NCBI RefSeq assembly: GCF_003967015.1
Contig: NZ_AP017560.1
Location: 3,408,048 to 3,472,047, forward strand
DNA length: 64,000 bases
Source: Pseudanabaena sp. ABRG5-3
GTDB taxonomy: Bacteria; Cyanobacteriota; Cyanobacteriia; Pseudanabaenales; Pseudanabaenaceae
Reading direction: 5' to 3'
A program made the translations under genes and the position numbers. Within the stretch, counting starts at the first letter, position 1. The number at the start of each line of letters is the position of its first letter. The notes below the pieces were generated by a model. That model was not told where the DNA came from. It did not search any database and was given only the letters and a program-made list of their open reading frames with translations. Positions 26,508 through 34,712 of the stretch are shown here, piece by piece.

Positions 26508-27998
26508 ATGAAACTTGATGTAAAAGCTGATTCTGGATTGGACTTAAAATCTGATTGGAAATTTGATTTAAAAACTGCCCTATCTCATATTGATTTACCC
26601 CAAGCCGAATGGATTGGCTTACGTGAAGTTAAAGAGATTAACACCACCCGTTATGTGCGCGATCGCCTTCCTCAGTCCAATGGTCGCAGCTTATCTCATG
26701 GTGTGATGATCGAAGTATTAGTCGATGGTCAGTTTGGTTATGCTAGTACCAATCATCTTGATCTAGCCAATATCCAACTCACAGCCCAAAGAGCTTACCA
26801 ACAGGCAAAAACTGCGGCAAGGTGGGCAGTACACCGCTTCACAATTAATCAAAGACCCAAGGCAGTTGGACAATATTTTTCCCCTTTTCTCAAACCAGCA
26901 GATGCGATCGCTCCTAAGGAACTCAATGAATTATTAATTGAGATCTGTGACACCTTAAAGGTCTCCGATAAAATTGTCAAAACTAGTGCCTATGCCGTAA
27001 TTACTGAAATAGAGACCCAATTTATTAGTAGTAACGGTTCGGATATTTATCAAAAATTTTTAGTGGTTGCTACTGACTATGCGGCAACTGCCCAAGATGG
27101 GGCAATCATTCAGCGTCGTGGTGACAATGGACAACTAGCTCGGTGCAATCAAATCGGTATGGAAGTTTTTGACCGCAGTGCCATCTTGCAAAGAGCCAAA
27201 GTAGTTGGTGAGCAAGCCGTGGAACTACTCTCTGCTGCTGAATGCCCCACTGCAACTACATCGTTAGTGCTTGCGCCCGATCAAATGTTGTTGCAAATCC
27301 ATGAAAGCATCGGACATCCCCTCGAAGTCGATCGCATTCTCGGTGATGAACGTAATTACGCAGGGAGCAGTTTTGTCAAACTTGAAGACTTTGGCAAAAT
27401 GCAGTACGGCTCCTCGCTAATGAATGTCACCTTTGACCCTACGAATTCGGGTGAATTTGCTAGCTATGCCTTTGATGATGCAGGTATTCCTGCCACTAAG
27501 GAATATTTAATCAAAGAGGGAAAACTATTGCGGGGCTTAGGTAGTTCCGAAAGTCAAGTGCGATCAGGGCTTCAAGGCGTGGCTAATGCCAGAGCTACTT
27601 CATGGAATCGTCCAGTGATCGATCGCATGGCAAACATCAATCTCGAAGCAGGCGATCATTCCTTTGAATCAATCATTGCTGATATTGAACATGGCGTATA
27701 TATGGAGTCTAACCGCTCATGGTCAATCGATGACTATCGCAACAAGTTCCAATTTGGCTGTGAATATGCCAAACTCATCGAAAATGGCAAATTAACCAAA
27801 ACTCTCCGCAATCCTAACTATCGCGGTGTCACTAATCAATTTTGGAGTAGTCTCGCTAAAGTCGGTAGTCAACCTACCGTCGAAGCCTATGGTTCCCCCT
27901 TCTGTGGCAAAGGCGAGCCTAATCAAGTAATTCGCGTCGGACATGCATCCCCCGTCTGTTTATTTGAAAACATAGAAGTTTTCGGTGGTGCTGATTAA
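26508..27998 (+). CDS. tldD: TldD-family metalloprotease
   Basis: 496 residues. The zinc site HExxGH appears as IHESIGHPLEVDR with His265, Glu266 and the second His at about 270. Also typical are AGSSFVKLEDFGKMQYGSS, FDDAGIPATKEYLI and the C-terminal GVYMESNRSWSIDDYRNKF. TldD works with a PmbA/TldE partner to trim peptides (for example microcin or other modified peptides). The partner is not next to it here. The ATG is 42 bases past the tRNA-Gly terminator, so it has its own promoter. Confidence 0.93.
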   Translation: MKLDVKADSGLDLKSDWKFDLKTALSHIDLPQAEWIGLREVKEINTTRYVRDRLPQSNGRSLSHGVMIEVLVDGQFGYASTNHLDLANIQLTAQRAYQQAKTAARWAVHRFTINQRPKAVGQYFSPFLKPADAIAPKELNELLIEICDTLKVSDKIVKTSAYAVITEIETQFISSNGSDIYQKFLVVATDYAATAQDGAIIQRRGDNGQLARCNQIGMEVFDRSAILQRAKVVGEQAVELLSAAECPTATTSLVLAPDQMLLQIHESIGHPLEVDRILGDERNYAGSSFVKLEDFGKMQYGSSLMNVTFDPTNSGEFASYAFDDAGIPATKEYLIKEGKLLRGLGSSESQVRSGLQGVANARATSWNRPVIDRMANINLEAGDHSFESIIADIEHGVYMESNRSWSIDDYRNKFQFGCEYAKLIENGKLTKTLRNPNYRGVTNQFWSSLAKVGSQPTVEAYGSPFCGKGEPNQVIRVGHASPVCLFENIEVFGGAD

Positions 27999-28003
27999 AC
28001 AAA

Positions 28004-28022
28004 AAGGGCATAAACTGCCCTT
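28004..28022 (+). terminator. Weak tldD terminator
   Basis: AAGGGCA/TGCCCTT hairpin (28004-28010, 28016-28022) right after the tldD stop, followed by TCTTG and later CTTTTTATG. Confidence 0.5.
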
Positions 28023-28049
28023 CTTGTACCCTTTTTATGCTTTTTCTGC

Positions 28050-28205
28050 TTAATTTAAGCCTAATTGCTTCATTTCTTGTTCAAGGACATTTAGCAAGTT
28101 GGTGTCATTATTAGATCTTGCAACTTCCATACGGCGCTTAATGGAAGCTGATAGATTTGCTTTGTGATTAGCTGCTGCTTCTGCCTTTCTTTGACTAACA
28201 TTCAT
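28050..28205 (-). CDS. 51-residue charged protein, candidate PirA
   Basis: Reads MNVSQRKAEAAANHKANLSA and ends LEQEMKQLGLN, with stop TAA at 28050-28052. It is highly charged and helical, without membrane segment or cysteines. The length equals that of PirA (51 residues in Synechocystis), the small PII-binding regulator of arginine synthesis. The promoter side has a perfect NtcA-type site GTA-N8-TAC at 28272-28285. Both fit a nitrogen-responsive PII partner, but I cannot check the sequence match, so this is a candidate only. It converges with tldD. Confidence 0.55.
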   Translation of the reverse strand: MNVSQRKAEAAANHKANLSASIKRRMEVARSNNDTNLLNVLEQEMKQLGLN

Positions 28206-28271
28206 AGTGAATACCCTATTAAATCCCACGTATTATTTATATGCTTAACATAACATATAGATATGGGAATA

Positions 28272-28285
28272 GTATCATAAGCTAC
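28272..28285 (-). promoter_or_regulatory. NtcA-type binding site
   Basis: Perfect GTA-N8-TAC palindrome (on the plus strand GTATCATAAGCTAC). It lies 67 bases upstream of the candidate pirA ATG. On the minus strand it is followed 14 and 19 bases later by two TATGTT boxes (TAN3T). NtcA-activated promoters put the site 20-24 bases before the -10, so the second box fits almost exactly. Confidence 0.6.
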
Positions 28286-28366
28286 TAAAAGTTTTTTAAA
28301 TAAATGTAACAAAAAAGACTCTCTCATAGAGTCTTCCTGATTTTTCTGTATAGCTGCCGTCGCTTG

Positions 28367-28440
28367 TGTTAGGACAAAATCAAAACCCAAGAAGAGAATG
28401 GCGGCGCGAAGCGCCGCCATTCTCTTCTTGGGTTTATCAT
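28367..28440. repeat. Family-B palindrome (copy B2)
   Basis: 25-bp perfect arms 28383-28407 and 28411-28435 with GAA loop. Left flank TTAGGACAAAATC as in B1. The core GGCGGCGC-GAA-GCGCCGCC is the most regular of the family. Confidence 0.8.
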
Positions 28441-28441
28441 T

Positions 28442-28474
28442 ATTTATTTCCCCGCCTTCGGCGAGGAAATAAAT
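28442..28474. repeat. Second hairpin next to B2
   Basis: 15-bp arms with one mismatch (28442-28456, 28460-28474), TTC loop, core CGCC-TTC-GGCG. It directly follows B2 and lies 13 bases before the GH57 stop, so it is the probable GH57 terminator. Confidence 0.7.
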
Positions 28475-28486
28475 TTGCAATTGAGC

Positions 28487-30085
28487 CTAAGCTGCTGTCA
28501 GAGGACGATAGGTTCTGTAATTGATATCAGGGAAGATATTGTCCATATATTCCACCTTTTCAAGCCAGCCAGCATCAATTTTGCCAGCTTCAATATCTTC
28601 AAATAGTTTTTCCAAGCGCATTAAGTGCGATCGCGTTCTTCTAATGGCATAGGGAACCATTGTGCCAGTTCGCATAATGAATGCCCAGTCTGAGGATTGC
28701 GCCAAAAGCAGCTCTCTGGCGGCTTGATTGAGAGCCCGCCACTCCAACTCATCCGCAGGTTCACGGTAGGACAGATGAATCATCCGCTCAGCACCCTTAT
28801 GCAAATGCTGATATACCCAAGCATTGGTCTCATTGAGCCAATATTCATGGAAACCTTTGTAGCCCCAACTAGATTGAGCAGGACGCGATACCTGTTGAGT
28901 AGGATTGCCACGGAGATAATCGGCAAGATGGGTCATTTCATAGGTAGTTTGATCGTAATAGGACTTACGGATTAAGAAATCAATAAACCAAGGACCTTCA
29001 TACCACCAGTGACCAAATAACTCAGCATCATAGGGTGACACCACTAGTGGAGGGCGACCCATCATATTATGTAGATAACTAATTTGACTCTGGCGATTCT
29101 GCATGAAGTTTGTCGCATTTTCCGCCGCCTTTTCCTTTGCCCAATAAGGGTCATAAAGCTGCTTCGCATCTAAGCCAAAATCACGACCTGTAATGCGGTG
29201 ATATTTAATGCCTGTATTCTTACGCTGACCATTAGGCATGATAAACGGCTTAATATACTCATAATCTGCTTCCCAGCCCAAATCCTTGTAAAATTCTCGA
29301 TAAACAGGATCGCCAGGATAGCCCACCTTCGATGACCATACTTGCTGCGATGATTCATGGTCACGCGCAAAGGCGGCTACACCTGTTTCTGTGAACACAG
29401 GGGCATAGGTTCCAAATCTGGGGCGGGGCTGACCATACAAAATTCCATGTCCATCGGTGAGGAAATATCGCAAACCCACATCGGCAAGCATTCGCTCTAA
29501 ACCGTCGTAATAAGCGCATTCTGGCAACCAAATGCCATTGGGGGCGCGTCCAAATTCATTTGTATAATGCTCAACCGCAACTTCTAACTGTGCCCAGACT
29601 GCCTCTGGATACATTTTCATCAGTGGCAAATAGCCGTGAGTTGCGCCACAGGTGATGATCTCTAAATTGTTGGTGTCTTGAAATTGTTTGAAAGCAGTTA
29701 CGAGATCGCCACCGTATCTTTCCCAGATTTCGCGAACTTCGGCAAATTCTTTGACATAGTACTCAGCAAGATACTTAACATGACCGTTATGTTCATTGTG
29801 GATCACCTCAAGCTCAACTAGTTGTTGTAGTAGCGCAAGGTGCTTGTCATAACGTTCTTGGAGAAGTGGATCGCGCAACATAGACACCAATGGTGGTGTC
29901 ATACTCATGGTCATTTTGAAATTAATGCCATCTCGTCTGAGTCCCTCATAGACCTTAATTAGGGGAATATAAGTCTCAGTGATTGCCTCATACAGCCATT
30001 CTTCTTCAAGTACATAGTCACTTTCAGGGTGACGGACGTAAGGCAGGTGAGCGTGTAAGACCAGCGCGAGATATCCAATGCTCAT
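28487..30085 (-). CDS. GH57 1,4-alpha-glucan branching enzyme-like protein
   Basis: 532 residues, GH57 family with the DUF1957 C-terminal region. The start YLALVLHAHLPYVRHP carries the conserved HAHLPY motif. The nucleophile motif is GIWLPECAYYDGLE (Glu in PEC), and the second catalytic Asp is in YDAELFGHWWYEGP. WIDFLIR-type and SSWGYKGFHEYWLN sequences are also typical. GH57 branching enzymes introduce alpha-1,6 links into glycogen. Some members are only amylase-like, so function is inferred from family. A hairpin (30144-30169) lies in its leader. Confidence 0.88.
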   Translation of the reverse strand: MSIGYLALVLHAHLPYVRHPESDYVLEEEWLYEAITETYIPLIKVYEGLRRDGINFKMTMSMTPPLVSMLRDPLLQERYDKHLALLQQLVELEVIHNEHNGHVKYLAEYYVKEFAEVREIWERYGGDLVTAFKQFQDTNNLEIITCGATHGYLPLMKMYPEAVWAQLEVAVEHYTNEFGRAPNGIWLPECAYYDGLERMLADVGLRYFLTDGHGILYGQPRPRFGTYAPVFTETGVAAFARDHESSQQVWSSKVGYPGDPVYREFYKDLGWEADYEYIKPFIMPNGQRKNTGIKYHRITGRDFGLDAKQLYDPYWAKEKAAENATNFMQNRQSQISYLHNMMGRPPLVVSPYDAELFGHWWYEGPWFIDFLIRKSYYDQTTYEMTHLADYLRGNPTQQVSRPAQSSWGYKGFHEYWLNETNAWVYQHLHKGAERMIHLSYREPADELEWRALNQAARELLLAQSSDWAFIMRTGTMVPYAIRRTRSHLMRLEKLFEDIEAGKIDAGWLEKVEYMDNIFPDINYRTYRPLTAA

Positions 30086-30354
30086 AGATCTTCTTTTCCT
30101 AAAAAGTCCTTAATTTAGCCAATGATGCTTGAGATGATGGGGCTTAAAGTGTCACACATCACACTTTAAACTCTAGATAAATAGATTACCTAAAAGCTTT
30201 ATCCTGTGCAGCATAGAGAGACTTGTTGTACCTTAATGCTGCTGAAAGCGTCGAGCTTTGGCGATCCTAAAATAAATGTCGTTTCATTTCTTAATGCATT
30301 TTTAAAGTAATTTTAAGCTATTGCTGTACTTAGTATGATTCTGTATCGGCATTT

Positions 30355-30410
30355 ACCAGAAAATAAAGGTGACATGGTCAGTCAAAGTACTGAACCTATA
30401 ATTTTCTGGT
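30355..30410. other. Nested inverted repeat, candidate structured RNA
   Basis: Outer perfect 10-bp arms ACCAGAAAAT/ATTTTCTGGT (30355-30364, 30401-30410). Inside them is a shorter pair GGTCAGT/ACTGAACC with one bulge. Several pairs nest in one centre, as expected for a folded RNA or a complex operator. Confidence 0.4.
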
Positions 30411-30982
30411 TTTCGAGATCTTGTGATGTCTAAAAGCAGGGCGGTTAGTAAATTTTTTTATATAGATTGTTAAAAAAAGCTTACATAAAGAGGGGATGTA
30501 TATTTTTGTGAAAAGCAGAGTAAATAGGCGCAAGAAAGAGTAATTAAGAGATTGACTCTATAAATAACTGTAAAGTACTCTCTTGCTATGCTAGGAAATC
30601 AGAGATATCTTGGAATGGCAAATTAAGTAAAGTTACCTCCTAGCCTCAAAAGAATGATTTTCTAGATGTCTAGTTTTTAAGTAAAAACTATCTTTAGGCG
30701 GATATAATTCTGATTCTTATTTTTGGGGATTTTGAGAGATTATTTTACCGAATCGGTTGTTGACAAAACGCGCATTACATGCATTTGGGGTGGGAAAGGG
30801 TTTAGATGCACAATAATAGATTTTTTGTTGTTCACCATGAACTTGTTTTAAGGAAAAAATCAAGGTAACTTAATATCTGTAATTGCTCCTTACCGAATTA
30901 GTGATTTATGCCATTTGCATAAACACACTCATGTAGTTCGTCTTGTTCTCACACTTGATTTATTAGGAGCGAAGCTAGTTTA

Positions 30983-30989
30983 GAGGAGG
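30983..30989 (+). promoter_or_regulatory. Strong ribosome binding site for a TTG start
   Basis: GAGGAGG, 7 bases before the TTG at 30997. It decides in favour of that start, since no in-frame ATG is nearby. Confidence 0.75.
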
Positions 30990-30996
30990 CAGTTTT

Positions 30997-33558
30997 TTGA
31001 AAAAGATATCTTCCAAAGACGAGGATCTAACCACCAGTGTTTCCCTGGCATTGGGCGATAAGTTGTCCTCTTTGAAGGTACGTCGCTCGCTTGCAGCATT
31101 AGGTTTTGCCCTATCCGCAGGAACCGTGGGGGTATTGGTTAACCAACAATCGGCGAATAATAATCTCAAAGCTACACCCGTGGCAGCTTCGTCTCGTACT
31201 TTGACAGACGTGATGGCACAAAACCAAGATCGCAAGTATGAAATGGCACGCACGGCGATCGCTTCGGGGACATGGGACAATGCACAAGGAGTGATTGTGC
31301 ATGAAGTGCGTGAAGATGAAACTTTATGGAAGCTAACTCAGGTTTATCAAGTTGATGCGGCAGCGATCGCAGCTTCTAATGGCATCAGTGCAAATACTGA
31401 GTTGCAACCTGGGATGAAATTAATGATCCCACCTGTGAATGGTTTAGTTCACAAGGTAAAACCAGGGGATACTCTCGAAGCTATTTCTAGTTATTACAAC
31501 GTTCCTAAAAGCGAAATTATCAAGTTTACATCGCTAACTTCTGGGGATTTCTTAGCGATCGACCAACCTCTAGTTATTCCAGGCAACGTTGCATCCTTGA
31601 TGCAAGTCAAAGAAGCCCATGTTAAAAGGCAGCTAGTTGCTGAGAAAGAGCGCTTGATGCAGCGTTTGCAAGAGCTTGAAGGGAAGAAAGCAACCGCTAC
31701 GCTCGCTAGTACTAACTCCAAGGCTAATATTGCTGACAATGCGATCGCCAAACAGCCTAAGTACACTGCTTACAAGGTACAGAACGGTGACACCATCGAG
31801 ACAATTGCTCGCCGTTACGGTATTACTCAAAAGTCAATCATTGAGGCAAATAAACTAGAAAACCCTCAATGGTTAGAGCTTAATCAGGAATTAAAGCTTC
31901 CTCAAGAACGCAACTTACCGCAAGTCCAGACAGTTGCGGCTACTAATGAAAAGCCCTTTAAGCAAGTCCCATCACCTGTAAGTGATTTGTCGGCATCTGC
32001 AAATACTACCAGTACATCTTCGCCAAAAGAGGCTGCACAGGTACGGGTCGTGGCTGCAACTCCTATGGTATTGGCAAATAATTCAGCTAATACGGGTATT
32101 AAGGTGGCGGCGGCAAATCGTATTGCACCTTGGGATGGCTTGATGCAGCTTACAGGGACAGGTACTGCTAACCTCCCTAATTCTCCTGCTCAAGAACAAT
32201 CAGCTAGCATTCCAGCCAAGGCTACATCTATTCAACCAAATTTACCTGTAGCTGCCGAGCCTGCTCTTAAGGTTGCTGTATCTCTCTTTCCCTTTGCCCC
32301 TGACCAACTATTCAGCGAACTTAGTGGCAATGGTAACAAGAAAAATTCGGCGCTATCTCCAACGGCTCTCAATGTGCCAGCTCGCTCAATCGCTGCACCA
32401 TCAATTCCTGCGGCGAGTGCTACTGAACAGTACAGTTCTAGTCGCTCAATTCCTGTAGAAGCTAATTCTTCTCAACCTGTAGCTGAACCTAAAGTTCAGG
32501 TTCCCGCAAAGATTGCTACAGCGTTGTCAATTCCACAGATTCCTACTTCTTTGCTATCTGAGCAACGAGTCAGCTTGCGTAATGCCACACCTGCTGAAGC
32601 CCAAAATCAGCCAGCATCTGAGCCAAAAGCAAAGCCTGCGACCGTAGCCGCAATCTCATCTCCTAGCATTCCTGCTAACCGTGCGATCGAGCAGAATACT
32701 AACTCTAGTTCTCAGCCTGCTACTAACGTTTCTGCCCAACCCGCAGATGAGCCTAATGTCCAGATTCCTGCAAAGCTAGCTGCTAATCTAGCTCCTAAAG
32801 TACCTGCACCAGATTCAGTAGAGCAAACAACTGCTACAAACGGTAAGCCTAGTCAAGTTGCTTTATTGCCTGAGCCTGAGTCTAGAATGACTTCTCTAGA
32901 AGTTAAGCGCTTAGAGACTGAGGTGGAGCAGCTCAATGCCAAAGTGCGTGATGCTGAGATTAAAGAAGCTGCACGTAAAGCTGAAGAGGCTCGTAAACTA
33001 GAAGCTGCAAAGATTGCTGCCGCTAATTTAAATGCTTCCCCTAATCCCGATCGCAGTTTTGATGCTAGTCGTAGTGCGATCGCTAACCCTAGTGATCGTT
33101 CAGGAGTTACACCACAGTTGCCACAGTTGACTGCTAGTGCCTATCTGCCAGATGTCAATGATTATGGACTATCAACTGGATTTATTTGGCCAGCAGATGG
33201 TGTGTTCACCTCTGGTTTTGGTTGGAGATGGGGACGCATCCATGCGGGTATTGACATTGCCGCACCGATTGGTACTCCTATTTTGGCAGCAGCTTCTGGT
33301 GTTGTGGACTATGCAAGCTGGAACGATGGCGGCTATGGCAACATGATTGATATTCGTCATCCTGATGGCACAATCACCAGATATGCTCACATGAACGAAC
33401 TCTATGTCAAGGAAGGTCAAACCGTTAGCCAAGGTCAAACCATTGGTGCAATGGGTAGTACTGGATTTAGTACTGGTCCTCACCTCCACTTTGAGATTCG
33501 TCCTAATGGTGGTAGCGCGATCGATCCAATGGCATTTCTTGCTAGTGCTAAAAGATAG
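30997..33558 (+). CDS. LysM / M23 peptidoglycan endopeptidase
   Basis: 853 residues from a TTG start. There is a basic, then hydrophobic N-terminus (about 28-50) that looks like a membrane anchor. Three LysM modules follow (about 100-146, 150-197, 256-304, e.g. YKVQNGDTIETIARRYGIT). A long Ala/Pro/Ser/Gln-rich linker (about 305-630) has repeated SxPA...EQ patterns, then a short coiled coil (about 630-675). The zinc peptidase M23 domain lies at about 735-853, with HAGIDIAAP and HLHFEIRP. It should bind and cut peptidoglycan in the periplasm. It is typical of cell-division or septum-remodelling enzymes; the specific role is inferred. It has its own strong terminator. Confidence 0.9.
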   Translation: MKKISSKDEDLTTSVSLALGDKLSSLKVRRSLAALGFALSAGTVGVLVNQQSANNNLKATPVAASSRTLTDVMAQNQDRKYEMARTAIASGTWDNAQGVIVHEVREDETLWKLTQVYQVDAAAIAASNGISANTELQPGMKLMIPPVNGLVHKVKPGDTLEAISSYYNVPKSEIIKFTSLTSGDFLAIDQPLVIPGNVASLMQVKEAHVKRQLVAEKERLMQRLQELEGKKATATLASTNSKANIADNAIAKQPKYTAYKVQNGDTIETIARRYGITQKSIIEANKLENPQWLELNQELKLPQERNLPQVQTVAATNEKPFKQVPSPVSDLSASANTTSTSSPKEAAQVRVVAATPMVLANNSANTGIKVAAANRIAPWDGLMQLTGTGTANLPNSPAQEQSASIPAKATSIQPNLPVAAEPALKVAVSLFPFAPDQLFSELSGNGNKKNSALSPTALNVPARSIAAPSIPAASATEQYSSSRSIPVEANSSQPVAEPKVQVPAKIATALSIPQIPTSLLSEQRVSLRNATPAEAQNQPASEPKAKPATVAAISSPSIPANRAIEQNTNSSSQPATNVSAQPADEPNVQIPAKLAANLAPKVPAPDSVEQTTATNGKPSQVALLPEPESRMTSLEVKRLETEVEQLNAKVRDAEIKEAARKAEEARKLEAAKIAAANLNASPNPDRSFDASRSAIANPSDRSGVTPQLPQLTASAYLPDVNDYGLSTGFIWPADGVFTSGFGWRWGRIHAGIDIAAPIGTPILAAASGVVDYASWNDGGYGNMIDIRHPDGTITRYAHMNELYVKEGQTVSQGQTIGAMGSTGFSTGPHLHFEIRPNGGSAIDPMAFLASAKR

Positions 33559-33561
33559 AGA

Positions 33562-33610
33562 GCAATAAAAAACGCAGGTGGTGCATTGCACCACCTGCGT
33601 TTTTTATTGC
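33562..33610 (+). terminator. Terminator of the LysM/M23 gene
   Basis: 24-bp perfect arms (33562-33585, 33587-33610), a one-base centre (in practice CATTG loop) and T-run TTTTTT. A very strong intrinsic terminator. Confidence 0.88.
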
Positions 33611-33688
33611 TTGAGAAGCGTATAGGTCGAATGTTTTCTGCTACAGTTAGGAGAGCAAAAATTCTTCATAAATAAACGGAAAACGTTG

Positions 33689-34693
33689 ATGGCAACGGAC
33701 TTAGAGAGCTTAAAATCTCAATTGCAATCTCTGGCAGAACTAGCAACAAAATCAGTTGGGGATGTGCAAACTCCTGAAGAATTAGAACAGCTAAGGGTTG
33801 AGTACTTAGGAAAGAAGGGAACTCTTTCGCAAATTCTGGGAGCGATGGGTAAGTTATCGGCGGAGGAGCGTCCTCAGGTCGGAGCGATCGCCAATCAGGT
33901 TAAGCAAACATTACAAAATCAACTAGAAGAACGCAAAGTTGCGATTCAACAATCAGTAATTGCTAAGCGCTTAGAATCGGAAACCCTTGATGTAACTATG
34001 CCAGGGATCCTGCGATCGCATCAAGGCAGAATGCACCCCATTAACAGCACTATTGACAGAATGCTGGATATTCTTGTGGGCATGGGGTTCACAGTTGCTC
34101 AAGGGCCTGAAATTGAGACGGATTACTACAATTTTGAAGCGTTAAATACCCCTGCCGACCATCCTGCCCGTGACATGGCAGACACCCTCTACTTGAGTGA
34201 CGGCAAACTATTGCGATCGCAGACTTCCTCTGTGCAAATTCGTTATATGGAGGAAAATGAACCACCATTGCGAATTGCTTGCCCCGGTCGTGTGTATCGC
34301 AAAGATGATATTGATGCCACCCATTCTCCAATTTTTCACCAGATTGAGCTATTAGCTGTCGAGGAAGGACTCACCTTTGGTGATCTTAAGGGTACTGTGA
34401 AAACCTTCGTGGAAGAACTCCTCGGTGAATGTCCAATTCGATTTCGTCCTAGCTACTTTCCATTTACTGAGCCATCCGCCGAAGTTGATGTCATGTGGAA
34501 TGGTCGTTGGCTAGAACTTGGTGGTTGTGGTATGGTCGATCCTAATGTATTTAAAGCTGTTGGCTATGATCCTGAATTAGTTACAGGTTTTGCATGGGGA
34601 TTTGGTGTAGATCGAGTTGCCATGGTTTTACATAAAATTGATGATATTCGCCGCTTATTCACTAGTGATTTGCGGTTTCTGCGCCAGTTTTAA
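33689..34693 (+). CDS. pheS: Phenylalanyl-tRNA synthetase alpha subunit
   Basis: 334 residues from the ATG at 33689 (a TTG lies one codon upstream). Class II core: [71 protein letters not shown] and the C-terminal [20 protein letters not shown]. The N-terminal coiled coil (about 1-85) binds tRNA. It forms an alpha2beta2 enzyme with PheT, not encoded here. It lies in its own unit after a terminator. Confidence 0.96.
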   Translation: MATDLESLKSQLQSLAELATKSVGDVQTPEELEQLRVEYLGKKGTLSQILGAMGKLSAEERPQVGAIANQVKQTLQNQLEERKVAIQQSVIAKRLESETLDVTMPGILRSHQGRMHPINSTIDRMLDILVGMGFTVAQGPEIETDYYNFEALNTPADHPARDMADTLYLSDGKLLRSQTSSVQIRYMEENEPPLRIACPGRVYRKDDIDATHSPIFHQIELLAVEEGLTFGDLKGTVKTFVEELLGECPIRFRPSYFPFTEPSAEVDVMWNGRWLELGGCGMVDPNVFKAVGYDPELVTGFAWGFGVDRVAMVLHKIDDIRRLFTSDLRFLRQF

Positions 34694-34712
34694 CTATTTT
34701 TGAGAACACCAT

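Larger units (their letters stand above)
30086..30996. other. Long non-coding leader between divergent genes
   Basis: 911 bases with no frame of note. It holds a 9-bp hairpin near the GH57 start (30144-30152/30161-30169) and a nested inverted repeat at 30355-30410. The remainder is AT-rich and ends in a strong ribosome site GAGGAGG. The length suggests a regulated, structured 5' leader for the peptidase gene or a small RNA, but I see no named motif. Confidence 0.55.

Noticed and set aside
30700-30930. c-di-AMP (ydaO) riboswitch before the LysM/M23 gene
   Set aside because: ACCGAAT-like words are present, but the rest of the consensus is not visible, so I do not call it.
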